A DNA stretch of 59,636 bases. Origin: an uncultured Acetatifactor sp. Its GTDB lineage: Bacteria; Bacillota; Clostridia; Lachnospirales; Lachnospiraceae. Both the position numbers and the translations under genes were made by a program. This document shows positions 43,420 through 52,258 of the stretch, piece by piece. Position 1 is the first letter of the stretch. Every line of letters starts with the position of its first letter. Below the pieces are notes generated by a model. It had not been told where the DNA came from. It did no database searches and saw nothing but the letters and a program-made list of their open reading frames with translations. The DNA is taken from the NCBI GenBank assembly GCA_910589655.1, contig CAJUTJ010000028.1, positions 1 to 59,636 of the forward strand, written 5' to 3'.

Positions 43420-44778
43420 TTACGCAAAGAATGATATCACTAATGCAACCAAAAATCCTGTGCCGCCCACCAATGTTTCCATAATCGTCCACGTCTTTAA
43501 ATTAGTCTTCTCGTCAATTCCCACCAAAGATTTCACCAGCCAGAATCCGGAATCGTTAAAGTGGGAGCAGACCGTTGCTCCGCCTGCTACTGCTGCGGTA
43601 ACGCAAGCCAGATACAAGGGGGATAAATCGTTTATACCGGGCATAGCCGCCACGATACCTGCTGCCATGGTCATAGCCACCGTGGCGGATCCAACACAGA
43701 TTCTCACCAGTGCCGCTACTATAAAGGCAACCAGAACCAAAGGAAGGTTCGCCGATGATACCGCTTCTCCGATCACATCACCCAATCCCGAATACTGGAG
43801 CATGTAACGAAGCACGCCGCCGCAAGCCGTCACCAACAGAATCAGCCCTGTGGGTTCCAGTGATTTCGTCATAATCTTTTCCAATTCCGGCAAAGAATAT
43901 CCGTGCTTTGTCCCCAATGCAAACATTGCCACGATAGTCGCAATCAACAAAGCCACAAATGGCTCTCCGAGAAATCCGAAAATCGGCTGAACCGGTGCAA
44001 GCGCCGGAATCACTCCTGCGATGGAATCCAAAACGATCAGTACAAGCGGAATCAGAATGATTCCCACAATGAGTCCGAAACCGGGCAGCTTGGATTCGTC
44101 GAAATCTTCCTGATTTGCTACATGTTCAGGCACAGGAACATTATACTTCTTCCCGCAATAAGCGCCCCAGACAGGCCCTGCCACGATCATGGCAAAAATG
44201 CCGCAGAATACACCTACCAAAATAACCCAGCCCAGCTCCACATTCAATAAGGTGGCCACCAGCACCGGCCCCGGAGTAGGCGGTATAAACGCATGCCCCA
44301 CCGCAAGTCCTGCCAGCAGCGGGATTGCGTAGAACAGAGAAGATCGTTTTGTCCTCTTTGCAAGAGAGAAGGCAAGGGGGATGAGAATAATCAGTCCGGC
44401 ATCAAAAAATACCGGCATAGCTATCACCAGACCCGTTATCCCCAGTGCCCATGCGGCTCTCTTGTCACCGAATTTATTGACCAAGGTGACCGCTATGGAC
44501 TGGGCGCCTCCGGAAGTTTCCAGTATGGCGCCGAACATGGAGCCAAGCCCTACCAACAGGGCAATTCCTTTTAATGTATTACCGATTCCGTCATTTACCG
44601 CGGCAATAATGTCGTCAAAGGGCATTCCCGCAATTAACCCGATGGACAAAGCGCCTAATAAAATGGATACCATTGCATGAATCTTAAATTTAATAATCAG
44701 TACTAACAAAATCATCAATCCCAGCACTGCTGCAATTACCAGTCTGGTTGGATTTAATGCAACCACATCAACTGCCAT
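43420..44778 (-). CDS. GntP family gluconate/aldonate:H+ symporter
   Basis: 452 residues with about 12-14 membrane segments. GntP motifs: IKFKIHAMVSILLGALSIGLIAGMP, GIGNTLKGIALLVGLGSMFGA, MPVFFDAGLIILIPLAF and AFIPPTPGPVLVA, then the Gly-rich C-terminal part. The start has AGGAGG seven bases upstream of ATG. First gene of the aldonate cluster. A 16-bp palindrome and three 36-bp-period repeats lie immediately upstream. Imports the substrate for the dehydratase encoded next. Confidence 0.93.
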   Translation of the reverse strand: MAVDVVALNPTRLVIAAVLGLMILLVLIIKFKIHAMVSILLGALSIGLIAGMPFDDIIAAVNDGIGNTLKGIALLVGLGSMFGAILETSGGAQSIAVTLVNKFGDKRAAWALGITGLVIAMPVFFDAGLIILIPLAFSLAKRTKRSSLFYAIPLLAGLAVGHAFIPPTPGPVLVATLLNVELGWVILVGVFCGIFAMIVAGPVWGAYCGKKYNVPVPEHVANQEDFDESKLPGFGLIVGIILIPLVLIVLDSIAGVIPALAPVQPIFGFLGEPFVALLIATIVAMFALGTKHGYSLPELEKIMTKSLEPTGLILLVTACGGVLRYMLQYSGLGDVIGEAVSSANLPLVLVAFIVAALVRICVGSATVAMTMAAGIVAAMPGINDLSPLYLACVTAAVAGGATVCSHFNDSGFWLVKSLVGIDEKTNLKTWTIMETLVGGTGFLVALVISFFA

Positions 44779-44799
44779 ACTTTTTCCTCCTATTCCCGT

Positions 44800-44909
44800 T
44801 TGTCAATCATGACAATTTGTACCGTCTGTAGCTACTTATGCTCTCCGTAACCTTTGTACCATTTGCTGCACTATGCTCTGTCCGGACTTTTGTACCATTT
44901 GCTGCACTA
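44800..44909 (-). promoter_or_regulatory. Palindrome and 36-bp-period repeats upstream of gntP
   Basis: TTGTCAatcaTGACAA (44800-44815) is a perfect palindrome of FadR-type GntR operator size, 22 bp before the gntP start. The word TTTGTACC then recurs at 44817, 44853 and 44889, exactly 36 bp apart. The last two copies extend identically to 21 bp. The rest of 44910-45381 holds no gene I can support. Confidence 0.6.
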
Positions 44910-45381
44910 CATATATCCCGACGCTTATGGTGATATTTTTGTCTCCGGACTCTGCTATCCTTGAAGAAACAAGGGTAGTCTTCCGCACTTTAGGCACTCA
45001 GCACTTTCGTCTCAAGACTGTTTTTTGTTTTACTATTGGTACTTTCAGCCGGCCAATTCCGTTTGCCCCTTCCTACGATTCATACTGCTTATTCCGGATT
45101 GTTTTGTACATAGCAATGTTTACCGTTTGGCGGCATTTTTATTTCCCCGATTTGACTGAGCTTATTGATACCGATAGCGTTTCCAATTACCTTGTATACA
45201 TCAGACGTCTTATGTTTGTTAATATCATACTATACTACTTGGTATTTTTAGTCAATACATCCGATGTTTCACAATCTTTTTTCTCTCTTTTAGACAAAAA
45301 ATAGGGCAGTTATGCGTTTGCAAACCTGCCTTCTTTGGTAATTTTATCCTATATTGTATTTTATGTCCTTTTTCTCCCTTA

Positions 45382-46140
45382 TCACTTTCTTTCGTCTGAT
45401 GTATCTTGGCATTGGGATAGTCCGCTTTTCTTTTCTTCTTCCATATGTTCTTCATACATCTGCATAATTCTCTGCCTGTTATATGTCAGATGCATATTCA
45501 TTGCGCATTTTGCCCCCACCGAATCGCCCTTTAAAATAGAATCGGTAATTGCCCGATGGGTTTCCAACGTCTCCCTCATCAACTGCCGCTGGGTCAGATT
45601 TACGAACGTCAGAACTGCCGTATTTATGATGGGAATCAATACCTCCACCACCCTGTTCCTGCTGCACTTAGCAATACAAGTGTGGAATTCCACATCCTTT
45701 TTCGCATGGTTCTTACCGCTTTTGTACAGTTCTTCCACTTCATCACACAATCTCTCAAGCTGCCCTTTCTCTTCCTGTGTAATGTTCTTACAAGCCAAGG
45801 CGGCAATTTCCGGTTCCAGCATCATTCGCACATCCAGCAGCTCTAACGCCAGTTTATACTTATCTCCCAGCTTGGTAAGTCCCAGCGGATCTTCTTCCAA
45901 AGTACTGGTACTGACCACATAAGTGCCGGCGCCTCTGCGTACCTCCAAGATTCCTTTGCTCATCAGCGCTTTGACCGCTTCCCGAATGGTACTTCTCCCC
46001 ACTCCGAACTTTTCTGCCAGCTCAAACTCATTTGGTATTTTCTCTCCTATTTTAACCGGCTCATGCAGTATATAATTCATTAATTCCTCTTCCACCTGCG
46101 AGCCCAGCAGTTTTTTATTCATTTTTTCAAATTGGTACAT
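45382..46140 (-). CDS. GntR family regulator, FadR/FCD type
   Basis: 252 residues from ATG 46140. Additional upstream codons to 46209 belong to the next fragment. N-terminal winged helix: VEEELMNYILHEPVKIGEKIPNEFELAEKFGVGRSTIREAVKALMSKGILEVRRGAGTYV (~12-70). The C-terminal FCD helical domain has LLDVRMMLEPEIAALACKNI and DVEFHTCIAKCSRN and the final ETHRAITDSILKGDSVGAKCAMNMHL, with metal-ligand His positions. It likely senses an aldonate or intermediate and controls gntP and the dehydratase. The palindrome before gntP is its probable operator. Confidence 0.92.
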   Translation of the reverse strand: MYQFEKMNKKLLGSQVEEELMNYILHEPVKIGEKIPNEFELAEKFGVGRSTIREAVKALMSKGILEVRRGAGTYVVSTSTLEEDPLGLTKLGDKYKLALELLDVRMMLEPEIAALACKNITQEEKGQLERLCDEVEELYKSGKNHAKKDVEFHTCIAKCSRNRVVEVLIPIINTAVLTFVNLTQRQLMRETLETHRAITDSILKGDSVGAKCAMNMHLTYNRQRIMQMYEEHMEEEKKSGLSQCQDTSDERK

Positions 46141-46183
46141 TATGGCTTTCTCTCCCCACATCAGCAAATTACGAATGCACAGA

Positions 46184-46639
46184 TTATATGGCGTTTCCCG
46201 CCAATTCATAATTGCCGCAGATATCCACCGAAAGAATCAGCGTTTGCTCTAAATAATCTATACATTCTTCAATATATTTTTCAGAAAATTTATTTGCTTT
46301 ATCTACTGACCATTCTTTAAAACTATTTATTAATTGTTCTTTATTCTTAGGAGGCCCGCTTTGTACTAGATACAGCACTGTTGCAGCCCCTTCCATTTTC
46401 TTATCTGTTTGTATGGCGTTAACGTATTTTGTTGATTTCTTTACGGCAACATGTAGTCTATCAAATTTTCTATCCACTTTCTCACTGCAAATCATTTGAT
46501 ATACATGCTCAAAAGTTGTCTGAGAATTATCAAGCCCATAATACTCTTGATACTCTTTTATATTCCGGGCAACAATATCTACGGCATGAGAATACGGTCC
46601 ATGTTTCCGGTTTCTGTAATCTGGTATTGTTAAACTTTT
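46184..46639 (-). pseudogene. 3' fragment of an unknown gene
   Basis: The frame is open from 46639 to the TAA at 46184 with no usable start at its beginning. The first ATG is internal at 46495 and has no site. The encoded sequence, IPDYRNRKHGPYSHAVDIVARN, IKEYQEYYGLDNSQ, then RKFDRLHVAVKKSTKYVNAIQ, looks like a real protein cut at its N-terminus. The unit ends against an inverted repeat at 46603-46679. I do not recognise the family. Confidence 0.5.
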
Positions 46640-46679
46640 TTAAATTTAAACGAATATCTAACAATACCAATCCGGAAAC
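46603..46679. repeat. Two-part inverted repeat at the edge of a gene fragment
   Basis: GTTTCCGG (46603-46610) and GGTATTGTTA (46623-46632) are mirrored by TAACAATACC (46659-46668) and CCGGAAAC (46672-46679). The arrangement may be an element end, or a duplicated inverted gene end created by the deletion. Confidence 0.5.
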
Positions 46680-46801
46680 ACTGATTTATGGTGGCTTTTA
46701 GGAACTGCGCTGTAAGAAGAAGATGGTTCAAAAATGATGAAATTGTAGTTATCCGATAAATCACGAAAATTAACTATAGTAACCCCTTCCTCGAAATAAG
46801 A

Positions 46802-46867
46802 GGTTACTGTTCACTCCACGACCAGTAACGCATGCACAGGAACCGCAAAACAGCGGTTTCGCGCAGG
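46802..46867 (-). repeat. Family 2 repeat, copy 4
   Basis: Minus strand: GCGCGAAACCGCTGTTTTGC then GGTTCCTGTGCATGCGTTAC, TGGTCGTGGAGTGAACAGTA. Both hairpins, AAACCGCTGTTTTGCGGTT and TTACTGG...AGTAA, are clear. A further TTACT stem with AGAGGTTACT/AGTAACCCCT extends it to 46779. The rest of 46680-47008 holds nothing I can name. Confidence 0.65.
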
Positions 46868-47008
46868 TTGCCCAAGCGATTATTCTAATCGCTTTGGTTT
46901 GATCACGCAAAAAACGCGTGAAAACGCCTCGCGGTGGTGTGGGTGTGAAAAGCAACAATAAAAGTGAACCTTATCAACCGTCAAAGCTCCAGACTTGCAC
47001 GCTTTAAT

Positions 47009-47122
47009 CTATGATTTATTATTCTCCGGAAATCTCATTTTAAACTGATATGCAATGCCCTTTCCCATAACCCCCTCACAATTCACCGTATTCATCAGGC
47101 AATCCGCATTACATTCAAACAT
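47009..47122 (-). pseudogene. N-terminal fragment of a macrodomain protein (DarG-like)
   Basis: 37 codons, ATG 47122 to TAG 47009, with GAGGGAG just before the ATG. The peptide FECNADCLMNTVNCEGVMGK then GIAYQFKMRFPEN carries the macrodomain motif N-T-V-N-x-x-G-V-M-G-K-G-I-A-x-Q-F-K, as in DarG, the antitoxin that removes ADP-ribose from DNA. The normal N-terminal strand-helix before NADCL is shortened to two residues and the remaining ~120 residues of the domain are missing. No darT is visible nearby. A remnant of a DarTG-type or related macrodomain gene is likely. Confidence 0.65.
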
Positions 47123-47371
47123 AAACTCCCTCTAATCCCATTCCGTATTTTTCCTCTTTTTCACCTGTCGGTTTTGTAAAATCCAACTGTAATATGTTAC
47201 CCTTTTTCTTTGTATCTTACCACACGACAGTCCTTTTTTCCATAGAAAAGTCCCGCAAGTGTAACACCTTATATCGTATTTTAAAAACGGCATATATACT
47301 TTGCACGGGACTGTGCATAAAAAAGCAGTCCACATATTACTGCGGACTGCCAAAGACTACATTTCCCTTAT

Positions 47372-48745
47372 CTATTTTATATCCATTCCCATCTCCGCCT
47401 TAATTTTCACATTTGTTTCCTCCACCTTCATCCGTGAGAGAACCAATAGGATAATCACGTCAATGACCAACGGAAGCCACAAATACATAATGTGCAGCAT
47501 ATTGATACATGACTCCGGCTGGACTGCCATTTTACCGTTAAATCCGCTGAATTCCAAAAGCCATCCTGCAATCGCCGTACCCAAGCCGCCGCCAAGCTTT
47601 ACGCCGAGGGAAGTACAGGAATACATGGTACCGTCCACTCTTTTACCCTTTGTCAAAAAAGTATATTCGGAGCAGGATGCAATGACTGCATTCATATCCC
47701 CTTGCCAGGGACCTTGGCCCAGCGCTGCCAGCGCCGTAAATGCCAGCATCAAAGGGACGCTTCCCATATAGCCTGCTACGGCTACAAGGGCTCTGCCGAT
47801 GACCGCAATCATATAGCCTCTTAAATTCAGCTTATACATACCCTTCCATCTGCCCACAAGAGTCGGAGTAAATATCAGCGCAATAATGAGCGGAATATTA
47901 GTGGCCCACGAGAACACACCGTATAAATTCTCGTTCTTAAGCACGTATGTCATATAGTAGATGCCTGCGTTAATCATTGCCCCGTATAACTGCTGTAAAA
48001 TATAAACTCCGCAAATCATTAAATAGAATTTATTTGTGACCAAAAGCTTTAAAGCTTCCACCAACCCATATTTCTCCTCCTTTTGTTCTCTCTCCGCGGC
48101 CTCGTTGAGCTCCTCTTCCGGAATCTCTTTTACGGATAATGCAGAAACCGTATTGATAATCAGGCCGATCACCGCATAGATTATGGCCACTGTCCTCCAA
48201 GCCGCCGCGCCGCCGCCGCATTTAGCCACAAGGCCGATGGTTACGGACTGAATCAACAGGCTTGTGGAAAAGGCAAAGATAAACCGGTAAGACCCCATCT
48301 GAACCCGTTCTTTGCTGTTCTTCGTCACAAGGGATGTGAGAGCCGAATAAGCAATATTATTTGCCGTATAAAATACCCCGTTCAGCAAAGTATATGCAAT
48401 GAAAAACCAAGCATACTGTGCCGTCTGTCCCCAATACACGGGAATGGCAAAGATTGCCGCCAATGTTACCGCACAGCCCACATAGCCGTACAGCATCCAC
48501 GGCCTCGCCTTACCCAGTTTGCTATGTGTCTTGTCAATCATGGTGCCGAAAAAAATGTCGGTAAATCCGTCAAACAATTTCGACACCGCAATCAACGTAC
48601 CCACAATGCCTGCGGAAAGGCCGATTGTATTGGTCAGATAAATCATGACAAAGGATGACAGAAAGGCATACACCACATTGCCTGCAATATCCCCGGAACC
48701 GTAACCCACTTTGTTATACCATTTCAAATATGTTTTTTCCTGCAT
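47372..48745 (-). CDS. GPH-family (MelB-type) sugar:cation symporter
   Basis: 457 residues from ATG 48745, seven bases after AGGAGG. The frame continues to 48859 only through repeat DNA. About 12 membrane segments. GPH signatures: KVGYGSGDIAGNVVYAFLSSF near the start, SKLFDGFTDIFFGTMIDKT, GKARPWMLYG, and NSKERVQMGSYRFIFA in the central loop. Located directly downstream of the beta-galactosidase gene, so it probably imports a beta-galactoside. A family 1 repeat sits between the two genes. Confidence 0.93.
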   Translation of the reverse strand: MQEKTYLKWYNKVGYGSGDIAGNVVYAFLSSFVMIYLTNTIGLSAGIVGTLIAVSKLFDGFTDIFFGTMIDKTHSKLGKARPWMLYGYVGCAVTLAAIFAIPVYWGQTAQYAWFFIAYTLLNGVFYTANNIAYSALTSLVTKNSKERVQMGSYRFIFAFSTSLLIQSVTIGLVAKCGGGAAAWRTVAIIYAVIGLIINTVSALSVKEIPEEELNEAAEREQKEEKYGLVEALKLLVTNKFYLMICGVYILQQLYGAMINAGIYYMTYVLKNENLYGVFSWATNIPLIIALIFTPTLVGRWKGMYKLNLRGYMIAVIGRALVAVAGYMGSVPLMLAFTALAALGQGPWQGDMNAVIASCSEYTFLTKGKRVDGTMYSCTSLGVKLGGGLGTAIAGWLLEFSGFNGKMAVQPESCINMLHIMYLWLPLVIDVIILLVLSRMKVEETNVKIKAEMGMDIK

Positions 48746-48832
48746 AAAAATACCTCCTCCTAAATGTTCTATTGAAAATCCCCATACAAAACAATTGATT
48801 CCCCCACCACTAACCCCCAGAAAAGCCCTGTT

Positions 48833-49003
48833 CCAGACATGCCGACGCAGTCGGCACAAACAATCAATGAATCGGTGTAAGTCTGGAAAAATCGCACAAA
48901 CGATTCTTCTAACTGCTTTAGCAGTTTGGAGAGAAGCTCTGCTTCGCAGAGCGTGAAATCACTTAGCGAGATCCTTTCGAGCTTAGTGATTTCCTCCACA
49001 CTT
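48833..49003 (-). repeat. Family 1 element, copy 9, overlapping the lacZ 3' end
   Basis: Minus-strand copy with all hairpins: AAATCACT/AGTGATTT, GCTCTGCgaaGCAGAGC, AACTGCTAAAGCAGTT, a decayed AGAATCG...CGATTTTT, and GCCGACtgcGTCGGC. The beta-galactosidase frame runs 41 bases into it before stopping, so its last ~13 codons (KVWRKSLSSKGSR) are repeat-derived. Confidence 0.85.
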
Positions 49004-52000
49004 TTACGAAGGGTACTAATTTAAACCGGAAACAGAATGTGCCATTGTCAAAACAGTAGCGTTCCAAGACTTTAGGCCCGCAGCTGTTTGAGCCGATTCC
49101 GTTTAAAGCATAGTCAAGACATAACACGGTGCTTCCCGATTCCTCCAATTCAAAATTGTGATCCTTTTCCTCTAATTCCTCCTGCGTATAGACGGAGGCG
49201 TTAAAGGAAAAACGCTGTTCCGATACTGCTGCCAGCCCGAATTGCCCGTTACAAACCTCCACATAATCACAGTCAAAACGGCTTCCGTTTTCCTGCGGCC
49301 GTATGTAGTCCTCATGCAGATCCGTGACCTTGGCGCGATACAAACCATGGCTGGCTGCCCGGTGTTTATCGCAATAGCTTTCCATAGGGCCGTAACCGTA
49401 ATAGGAGACGTTCTCCAGCTTCCTGTTGAGAAACAGGCGCACCCCGAACCGGGGAAGCTCCGGGAATTCCTCGTTCCTGACCACATCCAGCGTGGAATTA
49501 ATCCCCCCATTGTTATCCACTGTCCAGACGGCTTTTACCTTCATCACAGGCTGCAGGGAAGCTGCCGAAACCGACAGAGTGCTTGTAATCACAACACCGT
49601 CCTTAGAGAGCTCCACAACGGTGACATAAGCCCTTGGGCAGGCCTGCCTGTATCGGGCCTTATGCCATTCATGCTTTACATACATATCGTTGTCCGTAGG
49701 CGCCCTCCAGATATTCAATTCCATGGGGCTGTCCAGATACTCCCTTCCACCATAATTCATGCTGTCAAACAGCCCTCTTTTCTTGTTGTACACATATGTA
49801 AACCCTTTTCCTTTTAAAATCACCTCCCCGTCCGTCTCCGTCACTCCCACTGCTCCGTCCGCATTTTTCTCCTGATTCAGCCATCTAAGTGCCGTCTGAT
49901 TTCTGCCGTCCTCATTGGCCAAAAGAATTTCGTCAAATCCCAATATATGGCCTGCAGGTACCAGCGGCGTTTCTTCGAGAAGCCGATAAGTGATCTTCAG
50001 ATACGCCCTTCCGGCTTTCGGAACGGTAACATCCAGTTTAAGCACTGCCTCCCCATGGGGAGCCACGGAACATAACGGAACTTTCCCGGAATCCACTCCG
50101 ATGCCGTCACAGGTTACTGTATAGCTGACAGACGCATACTCTTTTAAATCCGTAAAATCCAAATAATTATGAAGCCTTAATTCTTTTGTCTCCGCGTCAT
50201 AGGAAACCACCCTTGCCGGTCTATGCACATTTTTATATTCCAGCAGACCTGTATGAGGAGTTCTGTCCGGATAGACAAGACCATCCATACAGAAATTGCC
50301 GTCATGTATCACCTCCCCGAAATCCCCCCCATAGAGATACTTTGTTTTCCCGTTGTCTGCCTTTCCGGCAAAAATCCCATGGTCACACCACTCCCATACA
50401 AAGCCCCCGCACATCATGTCATGTTCATGGATAATCCGGAAATAATCTTCCAAATCCCCCGGGCCGTTTCCCATGGAATGGCAGTATTCAATTAGCAGAA
50501 ACGGCTTACCGGCATCTTTTTCAAAATATTCTTCTATCTCCTCAAGGGAGGGATACATTCTGCTGTACAAATCAAGATGGGAATAATCATATACCTTGTC
50601 ATAATTTCGGTACCGTGCGCTCTCATACTGCGTGATTCTCTCCGGGTCAAATCCCTTTGTCCATTCCAACGCTTTCTCAAAATTACAGCCGTATGCGCTT
50701 TCGTTTCCCATAGACCACATGACGATGCTGGGACGGTTCTTATCCCGCTGAACCATGAGCATTACACGGTCTAAAATAGAAGCTTCCCAAGCCTGATCAT
50801 CCGCAATTTTTTCATTCCAACCCTTGAAGCGGTTGTAATCCGTATCCTCTTTGTAATATTGCATAAAGGGACCGTGAGCCTCTACATCAGCCTCGTCAAT
50901 TACCATAAAGCCATACTTATCGCACAGCTGGTAAAAATAAGGCGCATTGGGATAATGGCTGGAGCGGATAGCATTAAAATTATGTTGTTTCATCAGCGCA
51001 AGATCCTTTATCAACTGCTCCATGCCAATGGTATATCCGGTGACCGGATCGGAATCATGACGGTTGACGCCGTGAAATTTAATATTCTGCCCGTTCAGAT
51101 ATATCACTTTGTCCTTGATCTCAATCGTCCTGAAACCTACATAATCCGTAATCACTTCCTTTTCGGTTTCGATGACAAGTGTATATAATCCGGGGCTTTC
51201 CGCACTCCACAGATCCGGCGAGGCAACATTCAGGGAAATACATCCACACCCGGCCTTTCCGGATGCCGCTACTTGATTTTCTTTATCATAAATAGTCACC
51301 TTAGTGTCAATAAAATGACCGCTGTAAGACATATCAACTTTTACTTCCGCTTTCTTTTTTCCCACAACGGTTCTGATACGGTAATCGGATACAAACTGTT
51401 CCGGTCTTTTCAGTAAATAGACATCCCGGAAGATTCCGCTCATACGGAATTTATCCTGATCTTCTAAATAGCTTCCGTCACACCATTTTAAAACCAAAAC
51501 CGCAAGCCTATTTTCCCCTTCTTCCAACACTGCCGTCACATCAAATTCGCTTGTCATATGGGAGACTTGACTGTAACCGACATAGGAGCCGTTCAGCCAT
51601 ACATAAAAGCAGGAATCCACTCCTTCAAAATTCAAATATGCCTTTGGCGCCTGATCGTCCCTGTGATATTCAAAACCGCACACATATGCGCCACAGGGAA
51701 TATCCTGCGGAACATAGGGCGGGTCAAAGGGAAAGGGATACCTGACATTCGTATACTGGCAGATATCATATCCTGCTGCCTGCCAGACACCGGGAACATT
51801 CAACTCATGGAAATCGGATGTATCAAATCCTGTTTCATAAAATGCTTCCCCCACATCATAAATGCTCTCAAAAAAACTGAACCTCCAGATTCCGTTTAAG
51901 AGCTGCATACGGTCCGATTCCTCCCTGTGTTCAACCAGATTATCCATCCGCTTTGATGCGGGGATATAATAAGCTCTGGGCGGCATTGTTCCGTCATGTA

Positions 52001-52037
52001 AAACTGTAAGATCTTCATAAAATCTCGGTACTATCAT
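48963..52037 (-). CDS. lacZ: Beta-galactosidase, glycoside hydrolase family 2
   Basis: 1024 residues from ATG 52037, six bases after AGGAGG. LacZ plan: jelly-roll (RFSFFESIYDV, WQAAGYDICQYTNVRYPFPFDPP), Ig-like domains, TIM barrel with IKFHGVNRHDSDPVTGYTI, acid/base Glu in MWSMGNESAYG and nucleophile Glu in LLIEYCHSMGNGPGDLEDY, then the small-chain domain (ELNIWRAPTDNDMY). It hydrolyses lactose and related beta-galactosides. The C-terminus is unusual: the last ~13 residues come from the family 1 repeat. The GPH transporter follows and the AraC regulator is divergent, forming one utilisation locus. Confidence 0.95.
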   Translation of the reverse strand: MIVPRFYEDLTVLHDGTMPPRAYYIPASKRMDNLVEHREESDRMQLLNGIWRFSFFESIYDVGEAFYETGFDTSDFHELNVPGVWQAAGYDICQYTNVRYPFPFDPPYVPQDIPCGAYVCGFEYHRDDQAPKAYLNFEGVDSCFYVWLNGSYVGYSQVSHMTSEFDVTAVLEEGENRLAVLVLKWCDGSYLEDQDKFRMSGIFRDVYLLKRPEQFVSDYRIRTVVGKKKAEVKVDMSYSGHFIDTKVTIYDKENQVAASGKAGCGCISLNVASPDLWSAESPGLYTLVIETEKEVITDYVGFRTIEIKDKVIYLNGQNIKFHGVNRHDSDPVTGYTIGMEQLIKDLALMKQHNFNAIRSSHYPNAPYFYQLCDKYGFMVIDEADVEAHGPFMQYYKEDTDYNRFKGWNEKIADDQAWEASILDRVMLMVQRDKNRPSIVMWSMGNESAYGCNFEKALEWTKGFDPERITQYESARYRNYDKVYDYSHLDLYSRMYPSLEEIEEYFEKDAGKPFLLIEYCHSMGNGPGDLEDYFRIIHEHDMMCGGFVWEWCDHGIFAGKADNGKTKYLYGGDFGEVIHDGNFCMDGLVYPDRTPHTGLLEYKNVHRPARVVSYDAETKELRLHNYLDFTDLKEYASVSYTVTCDGIGVDSGKVPLCSVAPHGEAVLKLDVTVPKAGRAYLKITYRLLEETPLVPAGHILGFDEILLANEDGRNQTALRWLNQEKNADGAVGVTETDGEVILKGKGFTYVYNKKRGLFDSMNYGGREYLDSPMELNIWRAPTDNDMYVKHEWHKARYRQACPRAYVTVVELSKDGVVITSTLSVSAASLQPVMKVKAVWTVDNNGGINSTLDVVRNEEFPELPRFGVRLFLNRKLENVSYYGYGPMESYCDKHRAASHGLYRAKVTDLHEDYIRPQENGSRFDCDYVEVCNGQFGLAAVSEQRFSFNASVYTQEELEEKDHNFELEESGSTVLCLDYALNGIGSNSCGPKVLERYCFDNGTFCFRFKLVPFVKVWRKSLSSKGSR

Positions 52038-52197
52038 GGGCTGCCTCCTATCTATTGCCTTCTGCGGCAATTTATTATGATTTGTGTGATCCGGACATCC
52101 GGTTCTCCCATTCCGGAATTGTCCTCCGCTTGCTTTTTCCTCACTCTTTTCTTAAGTACATTTTACGATTACTCATAATCCAAGTCCATAAACTCAA

Positions 52198-52227
52198 TTG
52201 GACAAAACATGCACAAAATGATACAAT
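52198..52227 (+). promoter_or_regulatory. Predicted promoter of the AraC regulator
   Basis: TTGGAC (52198-52203) and TACAAT (52222-52227), 18 bp apart, with the start codon 32 bp further on. The 220-bp divergent region also must hold the lacZ promoter. AraC-binding repeats are not obvious by eye. Confidence 0.5.
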
Positions 52228-52258
52228 CACTTTATAAACCGTCACGGAGGCGCAATCT

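Noticed and set aside
44873..45304. 143-aa plus-strand ORF upstream of gntP
   Set aside because: No ribosome site, atypical composition, and it overlaps the 36-bp-period regulatory repeats.
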